Of a stretch of 26,663 bases of DNA, positions 1 through 10,023 are shown in pieces. Under the pieces are notes generated by a model. That model was not told where the DNA came from and searched no databases. It worked only from the letters and a program-made list of their open reading frames with translations. The position numbers were made by a program, and so were the translations under genes. Source of the stretch: an uncultured Sutterella sp. (GTDB taxonomy: Bacteria; Pseudomonadota; Gammaproteobacteria; Burkholderiales; Burkholderiaceae_F); contig CAKQON010000020.1 of the NCBI GenBank assembly GCA_934255515.1, positions 1-26,663 on the forward strand, in the 5' to 3' direction. Each line of letters opens with the position of its first letter. The first letter of the stretch is position 1.

Positions 1-3
1 TAG

Positions 4-26
4 TTGCCTTTCTTTCTATGAGGCAA
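4..26. other. Short inverted repeat at the left edge of the window
   Basis: TTGCCT at 4-9 is repeated inverted as AGGCAA at 21-26. It lies downstream of purM, which reads leftward, so it could be part of a terminator. No T-run follows it on the minus strand inside the window. The rest of 1-109 shows no gene. Confidence 0.25.
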
Positions 27-109
27 TAAAAATGTTTCTGCGAGGAGGGCTGTACCGTTCTATTGAAAATTCACGAAGGAGGCTTGAGGAAAAGAAATAA
101 AAATAGAAA

Positions 110-1138
110 TTACTTCACGATGCAGGGGGCTTCGCCCTCAGGCATCGTTTCGATCGTGCCGATGCGGAAGACCTTTTCGCCTTCAGCTTCAAAGGCCTTC
201 ATCGCGCGGTCGGCATCCTCGGCCGAAACAATGACGACCATGCCGATGCCGTTATTGAAGACGCGGTACATCTCGTGACGGTCAATGTTGCCCTTTTCCT
301 CGAGCCACTCAAAGATGGCCGGACGCGTCCAGGACTTGCCGTCGATGCGGCACTGGGTGCCTTCGGGCAGAACGCGGGGCACGTTTTCGATGAGGCCGCC
401 GCCCGTGATGTGGGCCATGCCCTTGATCTTCACCTGCTTCATGACGTTGAGAACCTGCTTCACGTAGATGCGGGTCGGAGCCATGGCGCGGTCGGCGAGC
501 GTAGCGCCGTCAAAGGGCATGTCCCAGTCGGCCTTGGCGACTTCAACCACCTTGCGAAGGAGCGAGAAGCCGTTCGAGTGCGGGCCGCTCGAGGCGAGGC
601 CGAGGACGACGTCGCCCGGGCGGATCGTCGTGCCGTCAATGATTTCGTCTTTTTCGACAACGCCGACGGCGAAGCCGGCGAGGTCGTATTCGCCTTCCGG
701 GTACATGCCGGGCATTTCAGCGGTTTCGCCGCCGATCAAGGCGCAGCCGGCGAGTTCGCAACCCTTGGCGATACCCTTCACGACGCGTTCGGCGATATCC
801 ACATCGAGCTTGCCGCAGGCGTAGTAGTCGAGGAAGAAGAGGCTCTTGGCGCCCTGAACGAGGATGTCGTTCACGCTCATCGCCACGAGGTCCTGGCCGA
901 CCGTGTCGTGACGGCCGAGCTGGAAGGCGAGCATCAGCTTGGTGCCTACGCCGTCCGTGCCGGTAACGAGCACGGGGTTGCGGTATTCGCGGCTCACCTC
1001 AAAGAGAGCGCCGAAGCCGCCGATGGAGCCGAGCACGCCGGGAATCAGGGTGCGCTTGGCAGCGGGCTTGATGCGTTCGACAAGTTCATCGCCGTTGTCA
1101 ATGGAAACGCCGGCGGCGGCATAGGAAAGCTGGCTCAT
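110..1138 (-). CDS. purM: Phosphoribosylformylglycinamidine cyclo-ligase (AIR synthetase)
   Basis: PurM converts formylglycinamidine ribonucleotide to aminoimidazole ribonucleotide with ATP, the fifth step of de novo purine synthesis, in the cytosol. The 342-residue product has the usual family length. It shows the expected motif series: DGVGTK near residue 60, MSVNDIL near 85, [11 protein letters not shown] near 135, [12 protein letters not shown] near 185 and [13 protein letters not shown] near 240. The start is an ATG (complement of 1136-1138). Its Shine-Dalgarno match is weak, a GAG about eight bases upstream. The gene is transcribed away from hda. In relatives I know, purM lies near hda, often with a permease between them. 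Here no permease gene is present in the 303-nt gap. Identification is secure. Confidence 0.97.
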   Translation of the reverse strand: MSQLSYAAAGVSIDNGDELVERIKPAAKRTLIPGVLGSIGGFGALFEVSREYRNPVLVTGTDGVGTKLMLAFQLGRHDTVGQDLVAMSVNDILVQGAKSLFFLDYYACGKLDVDIAERVVKGIAKGCELAGCALIGGETAEMPGMYPEGEYDLAGFAVGVVEKDEIIDGTTIRPGDVVLGLASSGPHSNGFSLLRKVVEVAKADWDMPFDGATLADRAMAPTRIYVKQVLNVMKQVKIKGMAHITGGGLIENVPRVLPEGTQCRIDGKSWTRPAIFEWLEEKGNIDRHEMYRVFNNGIGMVVIVSAEDADRAMKAFEAEGEKVFRIGTIETMPEGEAPCIVK

Positions 1139-1441
1139 GGAATCACTCAGTCAAGAGAGAATGGCGATCTTTCTCTGCGGCAAAAGTTCCGTTTCTGCAG
1201 AGTTTTTCCGAAGAGAAGATCATCAGGGAAAAAAGAGTTGCGAAAGTATAAGTCAGGCGCCTCCTGAAGGCAGGGAAAAGAGGCAGTTTGGACGCGTATC
1301 GGATGCATCGCGGAAGGCCGTGGGGAACGGTCAAAAGAAGTACACTCTCGAGACGCCGGAATTGCTGCTTTGAAGGGTTCCTTCTGGTGCTTATTCCGCA
1401 TCCCGCTTCATTCGTTTCCTTTCGTTTTTCTCTTCCTCCCT
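1139..1441. other. Divergent intergenic region between purM and hda
   Basis: About 300 bases with no convincing gene. On the minus strand TATACT (complement of 1245-1250) could be the purM -10 element, but no good -35 lies upstream of it. No purine riboswitch or clear operator was recognised. If hda uses the upstream TTG at 1370 rather than GTG at 1442, the right 72 bases are coding. Confidence 0.4.
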
Positions 1442-2140
1442 GTGGAATCTTCAAGCCTGCCGCCGGATCAATATCTTCTTGACCTTCCTGAACTTCAGGG
1501 AAGGGATCGGCCGACTTTCGCAAATTTCATACCCGGCGAGAATACTGAAGTGCTCGCAGTGCTCTGCAGCATGGCCGCCGGGAGAGGACCGAAAATTCTC
1601 TATATTTACGGTCCCCGGGGGGCCGGACTCACGCATCTTCTCGAAGCTTTTCTGCCGGGCTCCACGGAGTCGGATTTCCGCGTGCCGCTTTATCAGCCGG
1701 ACGTGAAGAAATATGCGGTCGACGACATTGAAACGCTCGATGAAGGCTATTCCCGGGAGCTTCTGCAGCTGCAGAATGCGGTCTATGCCGATCCGGATGC
1801 AAGACTCGTCTGCGCCGGGCGCTTCCCGCCCAAGGAGCTTCCTTTGCCTGAGGGCGTGAAGAACCGGCTTCTCGGCGGCCCCTGCTACTTTGTTGCTCCG
1901 CTCAACGAAGAGGATCGCTTCAGGGAGCTTTCCCGGCAGGCCGCTCTGCGCGGCATTCTTCTCACACCCGATATGACGCAGTGGATGTCGCGTCATCTGC
2001 CGCGCGACATGCGGTCGCTTACGCGCATCATGGACGTCGCTAATCAGATTGCGCTTCATTCGAAGCGCCGGGTTACGCTCCAGATCATCCGCGAGGCCGT
2101 GAAGGTGTCCGGCGTTGAAGAAAAAGATCCTGAACTCTGA
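1442..2140 (+). CDS. hda: DnaA regulatory inactivator Hda (DnaA-homologous AAA+ protein)
   Basis: Hda resembles the DnaA AAA+ domain. With the DNA-loaded sliding clamp it stimulates hydrolysis of DnaA-bound ATP, preventing re-initiation. The product carries the DnaA-like block PTFANFIPGEN, a P-loop region GPRGAGLTHLL, a VDDIETL Walker-B-like segment and a C-terminal MRSLTRIMD helix, as in the family. The open frame reaches back to a TTG at 1370, which would give 256 aa. That adds a hydrophobic Phe-rich leader unlike Hda. I prefer GTG at 1442, giving 232 aa, the usual family size, with the clamp-binding-like QYLLDL near the N-terminus. Neither start has a strong Shine-Dalgarno. The P-loop Lys is replaced by Leu. 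It heads the hda-HAD-pcnB-folK run, with 14 nt to the next gene. Confidence 0.85.
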   Translation: MESSSLPPDQYLLDLPELQGRDRPTFANFIPGENTEVLAVLCSMAAGRGPKILYIYGPRGAGLTHLLEAFLPGSTESDFRVPLYQPDVKKYAVDDIETLDEGYSRELLQLQNAVYADPDARLVCAGRFPPKELPLPEGVKNRLLGGPCYFVAPLNEEDRFRELSRQAALRGILLTPDMTQWMSRHLPRDMRSLTRIMDVANQIALHSKRRVTLQIIREAVKVSGVEEKDPEL

Positions 2141-2154
2141 GTAATCCCACCCCC

Positions 2155-2853
2155 ATGAAGCTTGCCGTATTTGATCTTGACCACACGCTCCTGCCGATTG
2201 ACTCCGGAGATGCCTGGTCATACTGGCTTGTGGAGAAGGCCGGACTCGACCGAGAAGCGCTCGAAAAGCGCATTGAGGGCTACAGCGAAAGCTATCGTCA
2301 GGGCAATTTTGTGCCGCTCGACTTCATTCATTTTCAGTTTTCGCTCCTCGCTGCAGAGAAGCGAAGCGACCTTGATGCCTGGCGAGCGGAATTTATTGAC
2401 CGGATTATTCGTCCGGCGGTTCGCCCGGAAGCGCTCGCGCTCCTCATGGAGCGCCGCCGTGCCGGCTATGAGCTCCTTCTGGCGACCGGCACGCACCGCT
2501 TTGTGACGGAGCCGATTGCAGAGCTTTTCGGCATCCGGTGGCTCGCGGCGGCGACGCCTGAGGAACGCCCTGACGGATCTTTTACCGGTGAGATCGTGGG
2601 TTCGGACTCCTATGGCGAAGGGAAGCTCCTTCTCGTCAGGGAGTGGATTGAAAAACTTGAGTCCATCTATGGGAAGACCACTGCTTTGGAAGCCTGGTCC
2701 GATTCCATAAACGAGCTTCCGCTTTTAAAATTTGCGGCGGGCTTTGAACCTGCCGGAAGAGCTGTTGCCGCCAACGCTGACCCCATGCTTTTAGAAGTTG
2801 CGCGCAGGCATGGCTGGGAGCAGGTGGAGCTCTTTGACAAGAAGAAGGAATAA
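2155..2853 (+). CDS. HAD-superfamily subfamily IB hydrolase (SerB-like phosphatase)
   Basis: A 232-residue haloacid dehalogenase-family phosphatase, probably acting on a small phosphorylated metabolite in the cytosol. Motif I is FDLDHTLLPIDS at residues 5-16, with the nucleophile Asp and the DxD general acid. Motif II is LLATGTHRFVTEPIAELFG in the middle. Motif III is SDSINELPLL near residue 185. The helical cap between motifs I and II fits subfamily IB, as in SerB. The substrate cannot be read from sequence. Members next to hda and pcnB are common in betaproteobacteria. In motif III the usual second Asp (SINDLPLL) is Glu. It lies 14 nt after hda and 7 nt before pcnB, so co-transcription is likely. 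Confidence 0.88.
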   Translation: MKLAVFDLDHTLLPIDSGDAWSYWLVEKAGLDREALEKRIEGYSESYRQGNFVPLDFIHFQFSLLAAEKRSDLDAWRAEFIDRIIRPAVRPEALALLMERRRAGYELLLATGTHRFVTEPIAELFGIRWLAAATPEERPDGSFTGEIVGSDSYGEGKLLLVREWIEKLESIYGKTTALEAWSDSINELPLLKFAAGFEPAGRAVAANADPMLLEVARRHGWEQVELFDKKKE

Positions 2854-2860
2854 AACCTCA

Positions 2861-4285
2861 ATGTTTGACGCAATCGTAAGCCGCGTGAAGTCTTTTTTAG
2901 GCGCGGAAGAATCCCGGAAAACGCTGGTGCGCGAGCCGCGCATCATCCCGAAATCCGAGCACGGCATTGATCCGGAGCTTGTTTCCTGGCAGGCGAAGCG
3001 CTGCTGCGAAGCGCTGCAGCGCCGCGGGTACCGCGCGTACATTGTGGGCGGCGCAGTGCGCGATTTGCTCCTCGGCGTGACGCCGAAGGACTTTGACGTG
3101 GCGACCGACGCGACGCCAGAGGAAGTAAAGCGCAGCCAGCGCCGAGCCATCATCATCGGACGGCGATTCCGCCTCGTGCACGTGATCTTCGGACAGGAAA
3201 TCATCGAGTGCTCGACCTTCCGGGCGCTCGAGGGTGCGGGCGTGAGAAAGGACGGCAGCGGCCGCGTGATTTCCGACAACGTCTTCGGCGAAATGTGGGA
3301 GGACGCGGCCCGCCGCGACTTCACCATCAATGCCATGTATTACGATCCGGCAACGGAAGAGGTCTACGACTATCACCATGGCTTTGAGGATATTGCCAAA
3401 CGCCGCCTCAGAATGATCGGAGAGCCCGCGGAACGCTACCGCGAGGACCCGGTTCGCATGCTTAGGGCCGTGCGCATTTCCGCGAAGCTCGGGTTCCGGA
3501 TTGAGCCCGCAACGGAACGGCCGATTTCGCGCATGGCGAAGCTTCTCAAAAACGTGCCGACGGCGCGTCTGGTCGACGAGGTACTGAAGCTCCTTACCTG
3601 CGGCCATGCCGTGGAGTGCGTGAAGCGGTTGCGTGAGGACGGCCTCTCGGCGGCGCTTCTCCCGATGCTCGACCACCTGCTTTCTTCGCCCGAAGGCGAG
3701 GAATTCCTGATGCTTGCCCTAAAGCGCACGGATGAGCGGCTGGCGATCGGCAAAAAGATTTCTCCCTTCTTCCTTTTCGGCACGCTCCTCTGGCCTCAGG
3801 TGAAGCGCCGCTGGCAGTACAACGAGGAAACGAGAGGGCTCTCGCGCATTGCTGCGCTCCATGAGGCTGCGGTCGAGGTGCTCGAGACCGAATGCCACAC
3901 CATTTCGATTCAGAGGCGCTTCCAGGCGGACATGCACGACCTCTGGCTCATGCAGGGGCGTCTCGAGCGCCGTACCGGAAAGACGCCCTATTCGGTGGTG
4001 CAGCATCCGCGCTACCGGGCCGGCTACGACTTCCTGCTCCTGCGCAGTCAGGTGGGCGAGGTGCCCGAATCTCTTCCCGAGTGGTGGGATGCATTTGCCA
4101 ATGCCGACGATGATGCGCGCATTGCCATGATTCGCGAGGCGCAGGCCGAGGCGAGACAGACGGCTGATCAGGCGCGCAGGGGCCGTGGAGCTGAGGGTTC
4201 CGACGCTTCGCAGCCTTCCGGAGAACGGCGCCGCCGTTCCCGCCGTCGTCCGCGCCGCCGCCCGGCGAGGGAAGGAGAGGCGTAA
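2861..4285 (+). CDS. pcnB: Poly(A) polymerase I
   Basis: PcnB adds 3' poly(A) tails to RNA, promoting decay. It belongs to the class II nucleotidyltransferases with CCA-adding enzymes. The 474-residue product has GGAVRDLLLG at 63-72, catalytic Asp77 and Asp79 in PKDFDV, RRDFTINAMYYD at 151-162 and the RYREDPVRMLRAVR block at 192-205. The C-terminus ends in a strongly basic Arg-rich tail (about residues 452-470), typical of bacterial PAP I and likely RNA-binding. The open frame extends to 2798 inside the HAD gene. I chose ATG 2861, seven bases after the HAD stop, because homology begins there. The stop TAA overlaps the folK ATG by one base (TAATG), so the two are likely translationally coupled. 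Confidence 0.95.
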   Translation: MFDAIVSRVKSFLGAEESRKTLVREPRIIPKSEHGIDPELVSWQAKRCCEALQRRGYRAYIVGGAVRDLLLGVTPKDFDVATDATPEEVKRSQRRAIIIGRRFRLVHVIFGQEIIECSTFRALEGAGVRKDGSGRVISDNVFGEMWEDAARRDFTINAMYYDPATEEVYDYHHGFEDIAKRRLRMIGEPAERYREDPVRMLRAVRISAKLGFRIEPATERPISRMAKLLKNVPTARLVDEVLKLLTCGHAVECVKRLREDGLSAALLPMLDHLLSSPEGEEFLMLALKRTDERLAIGKKISPFFLFGTLLWPQVKRRWQYNEETRGLSRIAALHEAAVEVLETECHTISIQRRFQADMHDLWLMQGRLERRTGKTPYSVVQHPRYRAGYDFLLLRSQVGEVPESLPEWWDAFANADDDARIAMIREAQAEARQTADQARRGRGAEGSDASQPSGERRRRSRRRPRRRPAREGEA

Positions 4286-4782
4286 TGGCCCGGGTCTGGC
4301 TGAGTCTCGGGGCAAACCTTGGGGAGCCGAGAGCTGCGCTTGAAGCGGCAATCAGGGAAATCAAGGCGATACCCGGAGTCAGTAAGTTTCGCAGCAGCAG
4401 CTTCTACCGGACGTCTCCGGTGGACTCCTTCGGTCCGGAATATGTGAATGCTGCGGCGGCCCTTGAATGGGAAGGATCTCCGCTCAGTCTTCTTCATCTC
4501 CTGCAGAAAATCGAGCTTGCGCACGGGCGCGTACGCCCGGCGGGCGTACACAATGCGCCGAGGACGCTCGACATCGACATTCTTGCAGTTGAGAACGTGA
4601 GGAGCGGTACGCCGGAGCTCCTGCTGCCGCACCCCCGCATGAATGAGCGGCTTTTTGTGCTGGTGCCTTTGGAGGAGCTGGAGCCCGGGTGGACAGCGCC
4701 CGACGGCACGAGCATTCAAAAACTCATCGATCGCGTTAAAAAGATCGATCCGGAACAGCAGATAACGAAGCTTTCCGACTAA
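4285..4782 (+). CDS. folK: 2-amino-4-hydroxy-6-hydroxymethyldihydropteridine diphosphokinase (HPPK)
   Basis: FolK transfers pyrophosphate from ATP to 6-hydroxymethyl-7,8-dihydropterin, the step before dihydropteroate synthase in folate synthesis. The 165-residue product has the normal length. It opens with WLSLGANLGEP, contains SSFYRTSPV (residues about 37-45), and carries the HPPK signature APRTLDIDIL near residue 95, whose Asp pair binds magnesium. The LPHPRMNERLFVLVPL segment follows. Its ATG overlaps the pcnB stop. It closes the plus-strand run starting at hda, and the tRNA-Leu gene follows after 23 nt. Confidence 0.96.
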   Translation: MARVWLSLGANLGEPRAALEAAIREIKAIPGVSKFRSSSFYRTSPVDSFGPEYVNAAAALEWEGSPLSLLHLLQKIELAHGRVRPAGVHNAPRTLDIDILAVENVRSGTPELLLPHPRMNERLFVLVPLEELEPGWTAPDGTSIQKLIDRVKKIDPEQQITKLSD

Positions 4783-4805
4783 AGATGTGGCATACTCTGC
4801 CGGCT

Positions 4806-4889
4806 CCCCGGATGGCGGAATGGTAGACGCAGCGGATTCAAAATCCGCCGGGTAAAACCGTGAGAGTTCGAGTCTCTCTCTGGGGACCA
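4806..4889 (+). tRNA. tRNA-Leu (anticodon CAA)
   Basis: Acceptor arm CCCCGGA (4806-4812) pairs with TCTGGGG (4879-4885) with one G-U, followed by discriminator A and an encoded CCA (4887-4889). The anticodon stem GCGGA/TCCGC encloses the seven-base loop TTCAAAA, giving anticodon CAA, which reads UUG. The T arm GAGAG-TTCGAGT-CTCTC is perfect. The long variable arm (GGGTAAAACCGT) is typical of class II leucine tRNAs. The gene is 84 nt and ends ten bases before its terminator. Confidence 0.97.
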
Positions 4890-4899
4890 GATTTTCAGA

Positions 4900-4932
4900 A
4901 TCCTGCATTGCGTTTGCAATGCGGGATTTTTT
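4900..4932 (+). terminator. Intrinsic terminator after tRNA-Leu
   Basis: A 12-bp stem (4900-4911 with 4916-4927, one G-U pair) with the four-base loop GTTT is followed by a run of T (4927-4932). It ends 14 nt before the rfbC start, so rfbC transcription must read through it or start just after it. Confidence 0.9.
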
Positions 4933-4946
4933 ACGGCCGTTCAATT

Positions 4947-5495
4947 GTGAAGTCTTGGAAAATCACGCCATTAGGTTCGGGCGGGCTGCTCCTGATAGAA
5001 CCTCCCGTCTATCAGGACGAGCGAGGCGAATTCTTTGAATCCTGGAATGAACGGGTGTTTGCCGGACTCGGCATTCCGGTCAGATTTGTTCAGGACAACC
5101 AGAGTCTGAGTCTTCGCCGCGGAACGCTTCGCGGCATTCATTTTCAGACGGGCGAATTTGCTCAGGCAAAGCTCATCCGCTGTACGAGCGGCGCGATTCA
5201 GGATGCGGCGATGGACCTGAGAAAGACTAGTCCCGATTATCTGCGCGTCTTTACCGTTGATTTGTCTGCAGAGAACGCGCGCATGCTCTTCATTCCGCGC
5301 GGGTTCGGGCATGGCTTCCTTACGCTCGCGGATCAGACGATCGTCCAGTACAAGGCAGATGCATTCTATGAGCCGGGATCGGAAGGAAGCATCCGGTGGG
5401 ATGATCCGACCCTCGGCATCAACTGGAAATTGCCTCAGGGCATGACGCCCATCCTCTCGCAAAAGGATGCCGCGGCACCTTATCTCCGCGGCTGA
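4947..5495 (+). CDS. rfbC: dTDP-4-dehydrorhamnose 3,5-epimerase (RmlC/RfbC)
   Basis: RmlC epimerises dTDP-4-keto-6-deoxyglucose at C3 and C5 on the route to dTDP-L-rhamnose, a surface polysaccharide precursor. From GTG 4947 the product is 182 aa, the normal size. The longer open frame to 4860 runs through the tRNA and its terminator, so it is rejected. Motifs: DERGEFFESW near 24-33, RGIHFQ with catalytic His65, KLIRC at 75-79, IPRGFGHGFL at 116-125, Tyr135 and Tyr141, and WDDPTLGI. The usual VDLRKGSPTYG block reads MDLRKTSPDYL. No rmlA, rmlB or rmlD lies nearby, so the gene is an orphan. No clear Shine-Dalgarno is visible before the GTG. Confidence 0.9.
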   Translation: MKSWKITPLGSGGLLLIEPPVYQDERGEFFESWNERVFAGLGIPVRFVQDNQSLSLRRGTLRGIHFQTGEFAQAKLIRCTSGAIQDAAMDLRKTSPDYLRVFTVDLSAENARMLFIPRGFGHGFLTLADQTIVQYKADAFYEPGSEGSIRWDDPTLGINWKLPQGMTPILSQKDAAAPYLRG

Positions 5496-5505
5496 AATAA
5501 AAATC

Positions 5506-5538
5506 CCGCCTGAAGCTTTTGAAGCCGGCTCCAGGCGG
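5506..5538. terminator. Bidirectional terminator between rfbC and the convergent mog-esterase gene
   Basis: CCGCCTG (5506-5512) pairs with CAGGCGG (5532-5538), with extra AGC/GCT pairing inside. Read on the minus strand the stem is followed by GATTTTTATTT, a good U-tract for the mog-esterase transcript. On the plus strand the T-run is poor. Confidence 0.7.
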
Positions 5539-5573
5539 AACTGCAAAGCGTCAAAAGACGGGAAGCGTTCTGA

Positions 5574-7022
5574 TCAGCTTGCCGCGCGTTCGGCAATGTT
5601 TCTGAGGAATGCCGCGAGATCGTGCATTTCCTCCTGACAGAGCTCATGATCCATCGGGTAGGTGCGTGCAATCATTGCCGGATTGACCTGAGAAATCACT
5701 TCCGCGCTGCGGGCTGCCATGACGGGAGGCACGACCGAGTCGAATTCGCCGTGCGCCATGAAGATCGGGGTACGGCGTCCGCCAGGGGTCGCTTCCGAAA
5801 AGAGACGCCCGGCAAGCGGGAGGTATCCGGAAAGCGCGGCAACGCCGCCGATGGGGCGCTCCATCCTCAGTCCGGCAAAGAGCGAAATTGCCGCACCCTG
5901 CGAGAAGCCGCCGAGAACAATGCGGCTTCTGGGAATGCCCTGGGCTTCAATTTCATCAATCAGCTGAGCGACGCGCTTTGCGCTCTCGCGAATGCCGCGG
6001 GCGTCCTCATTCTCATCAATGCTGCGTCCCGGGACGTCATACCATGCGCGAAGCGGATAGCCCGGATGCATGGACATTTCGCGCATCGGCGCGTTGGGGA
6101 GAATAAAGCGGCAGACGGGACCGTCGAATCCCAGAATCTCATCCGGGAAAGGCGCAAAGTCCGTGTTGTCGACGCCCATGCCGTGAAGCCATATGACCGC
6201 AAGTTCCGGGTCGCCGCCCGTGCGCGGACGCACGACAAGCAGATCCCTCGCGTCGAAGGCGGACTCTGCCGGAGGAGCTGCCTGGTCCTGCCTCTCCGCT
6301 GAACGGGGCGCGGCTTCAGAAGCCGCCGCTTTCGGAGGCTCCTCATGCGGGACCGGCTTCTTTTCGACCTCAGGCTGCGCGGGAGGCACGGCGGCTTCCA
6401 GAGGCTTCTCGACATGCTTTCTCGCGCTCTTGGGACGGAAAGCTCTGACGACCTCTTCATTTGTTTCAATGTAGGGGCCGCCGATCAGATCGATGCAGTA
6501 GGGAACGGCCGCAAAAATGCCGTTGACGGAAGTGTTGCCGTCCTTGTCCTTCAGGCCTTCGAGCGTTTCCGCAATGGCTTTGGGCTGCCCGGGGAGATTG
6601 AGAATCAGCGCGGCATGGTCCGGCGTTTCGCGCAGCACCCCGACCTGACGCGAAAGAATCGCGGTCGGAACAAAGTGTCCGGAAATGGCGCGCATCTGTT
6701 CGCCGAAGCCCGGCATCTCGCGCGTCGCAACCGCAAGCGTCGCCTCGGGCGTCACGTCGCGGCGGGCCGGACCGGTGCCGCCGGTCGTTAGGATCAGGTC
6801 GCAGCCGATGATGTCTACGAGTTCGCGAAGCGTTTTTTCAATATCAAAGCGTTCATCGGGAATGAGGCGCTTGTGAATTTTGAGGGGCGTCGTGATGGCT
6901 TTGCGGCACCAGGCTTCAAGCGTGGGGATGCCTTTATCTTCATATTCGCCGCGGCTCGCCCGGTCGGAGATCGAAACAAGCCCGAGGATGAGTTCATTTT
7001 CAGCGCTGCGCGGAGGCTTCAT
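5574..7022 (-). CDS. MogA-type molybdopterin adenylyltransferase fused to an alpha/beta-hydrolase carboxylesterase
   Basis: One uninterrupted 482-residue frame holds two enzymes. Residues 10-200 match MogA, which adenylylates molybdopterin with ATP in molybdenum cofactor synthesis: ILGLVSISDRASRGEYEDKG, TTGGTGPARRDVTPEAT at 79-95, LNLPGQPKAI and VPYCIDLIGGPYIET. Residues 205-253 are a Pro/Ala/Glu-rich linker. Residues 260-480 match the carboxylesterase/phospholipase (abhydrolase_2) family: VIWLHGMGVDNTDF, GGFSQGAAIS with nucleophile Ser374, GEFDSVVPP with Asp428 and DHELCQEE with His459. All three triad residues are present. The start is ATG 7022, 20 nt after darP; this mog-after-darP order is known in relatives. 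MogA alone is usually about 195-200 aa. I know no role for the esterase in cofactor synthesis. Confidence 0.9.
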   Translation of the reverse strand: MKPPRSAENELILGLVSISDRASRGEYEDKGIPTLEAWCRKAITTPLKIHKRLIPDERFDIEKTLRELVDIIGCDLILTTGGTGPARRDVTPEATLAVATREMPGFGEQMRAISGHFVPTAILSRQVGVLRETPDHAALILNLPGQPKAIAETLEGLKDKDGNTSVNGIFAAVPYCIDLIGGPYIETNEEVVRAFRPKSARKHVEKPLEAAVPPAQPEVEKKPVPHEEPPKAAASEAAPRSAERQDQAAPPAESAFDARDLLVVRPRTGGDPELAVIWLHGMGVDNTDFAPFPDEILGFDGPVCRFILPNAPMREMSMHPGYPLRAWYDVPGRSIDENEDARGIRESAKRVAQLIDEIEAQGIPRSRIVLGGFSQGAAISLFAGLRMERPIGGVAALSGYLPLAGRLFSEATPGGRRTPIFMAHGEFDSVVPPVMAARSAEVISQVNPAMIARTYPMDHELCQEEMHDLAAFLRNIAERAAS

Positions 7023-7042
7023 GGCAATTCTCGGAGAAAAAA

Positions 7043-7612
7043 TCAGGAATTGGGCGTTTCGGCTTCTTCAAAAGCCTCTTCTTCCTTCGCCATCAAATCG
7101 AGGGGGTCGTCAAGATAGTCGTGAAGGAGCCGATAGAGTTCCCGGGCGCTCTTCGGGGGCTTCGCCTGATCGCGTTCGCGGCGCGCAAAGCGCACGAGCT
7201 CGCGCAGACGACGGATGTCGATGTCGCTGTGTTCGTCGATGAAGGAGCGCACCACGTCGTCGGATTCGATCATGCGGTCGCGAAGCGTCTCGCAGCGATG
7301 AAGGAGTGCAACGGCGGCGCGGGACTCGCCCGTTGCGCGGGCGATCGCCTCGCGCACGGCATCCGGATCCATGTCGCGCATCTTTTTTCCGATCAGCTGA
7401 AGCTGCCGGCGCTGCGCGCCGAAGCTCTTCATGCGGCGGAATTCAATGATTTCAACGAGCACGTCTTCGGGAAGCCCGATTTTGGCGAGCGTTTCGTCGC
7501 CCATGCGGGTCATGTCGCGGCCGAGAGACTGCAGATCAAGCTGCACGCGCTTCAGGTGCGACTTGGAGGGGCCGCGGAATTCTTCTTCTTCGTCTATTTC
7601 GTTAGGGCGCAT
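7043..7612 (-). CDS. darP: Ribosome biogenesis factor DarP (YjgA family)
   Basis: DarP (YjgA, DUF615) associates with late 50S ribosomal precursors and helps mature the peptidyl-transferase region. The 189-residue protein contains the family features GPSKSHLKRVQLDLQSLG near the N-terminus, EIIEFRRMKSFGAQRRQLQLIGKKMRD and the C-terminal LRELVRFARRERD with ARELYRLLHDYL. The frame stays open to a TTG at 7639. I chose ATG 7612 because GAGGA sits six bases before it and family proteins start close to this point. It is probably co-transcribed with the mog-esterase gene. It is divergent from queA, with 100 nt between the two starts. Confidence 0.93.
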   Translation of the reverse strand: MRPNEIDEEEEFRGPSKSHLKRVQLDLQSLGRDMTRMGDETLAKIGLPEDVLVEIIEFRRMKSFGAQRRQLQLIGKKMRDMDPDAVREAIARATGESRAAVALLHRCETLRDRMIESDDVVRSFIDEHSDIDIRRLRELVRFARRERDQAKPPKSARELYRLLHDYLDDPLDLMAKEEEAFEEAETPNS

Positions 7613-7669
7613 AGGGTCCTCACATTCGATGGACGCCAATGATAGCGGCTCTAGTCCATGATTTTTAGT

Positions 7670-7675
7670 TAGAAT
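7670..7675 (+). promoter_or_regulatory. Possible -10 element for queA
   Basis: TAGAAT, a 5/6 match to TATAAT, lies 37 nt before the queA ATG. No convincing -35 is seen 16-18 nt upstream. A similar TTAGAATG occurs 42 nt before lgt (22035-22042). Confidence 0.3.
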
Positions 7676-7712
7676 GCGGCTCCTTTTCCATTCATTACTG
7701 GCCGGTCAAGCC

Positions 7713-9939
<2,227 letters not shown>

Positions 9940-9947
9940 CGGAGCGT

Positions 9948-9970
9948 CTTTCAGTTCTCAAAACTGAGAG
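9948..9970 (+). terminator. Hairpin after tgt, possible weak terminator
   Basis: CTTTCAGTT (9948-9956) pairs with AACTGAGAG (9962-9970) around a five-base loop, nine pairs with one G-U. Only a poor T-rich stretch follows (CTCTTATTT), so termination is uncertain. A second GC-rich inverted repeat, GGGCCGG...CCGGCCC, lies at about 9988-10013. Confidence 0.4.
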
Positions 9971-10023
9971 AATCAGGCTCTTATTTGGGGCCGGCGTTAA
10001 GCAATGCTCCGGCCCATGCTCTT

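Noticed and set aside
275..1267. Long open frame on the plus strand opposite purM
   Set aside because: It is the complement of a clear purM gene, and the translation has low-complexity Ala/Val/Asp/His composition without family motifs.
4860..4946. Upstream extension of rfbC to an ATG in the tRNA
   Set aside because: The extension is the translated tRNA-Leu 3' end and its terminator, and the RmlC fold begins after GTG 4947.
7613..7712. Possible preQ1 riboswitch upstream of queA
   Set aside because: The 100-nt gap to darP shows no preQ1 pseudoknot-like pattern.
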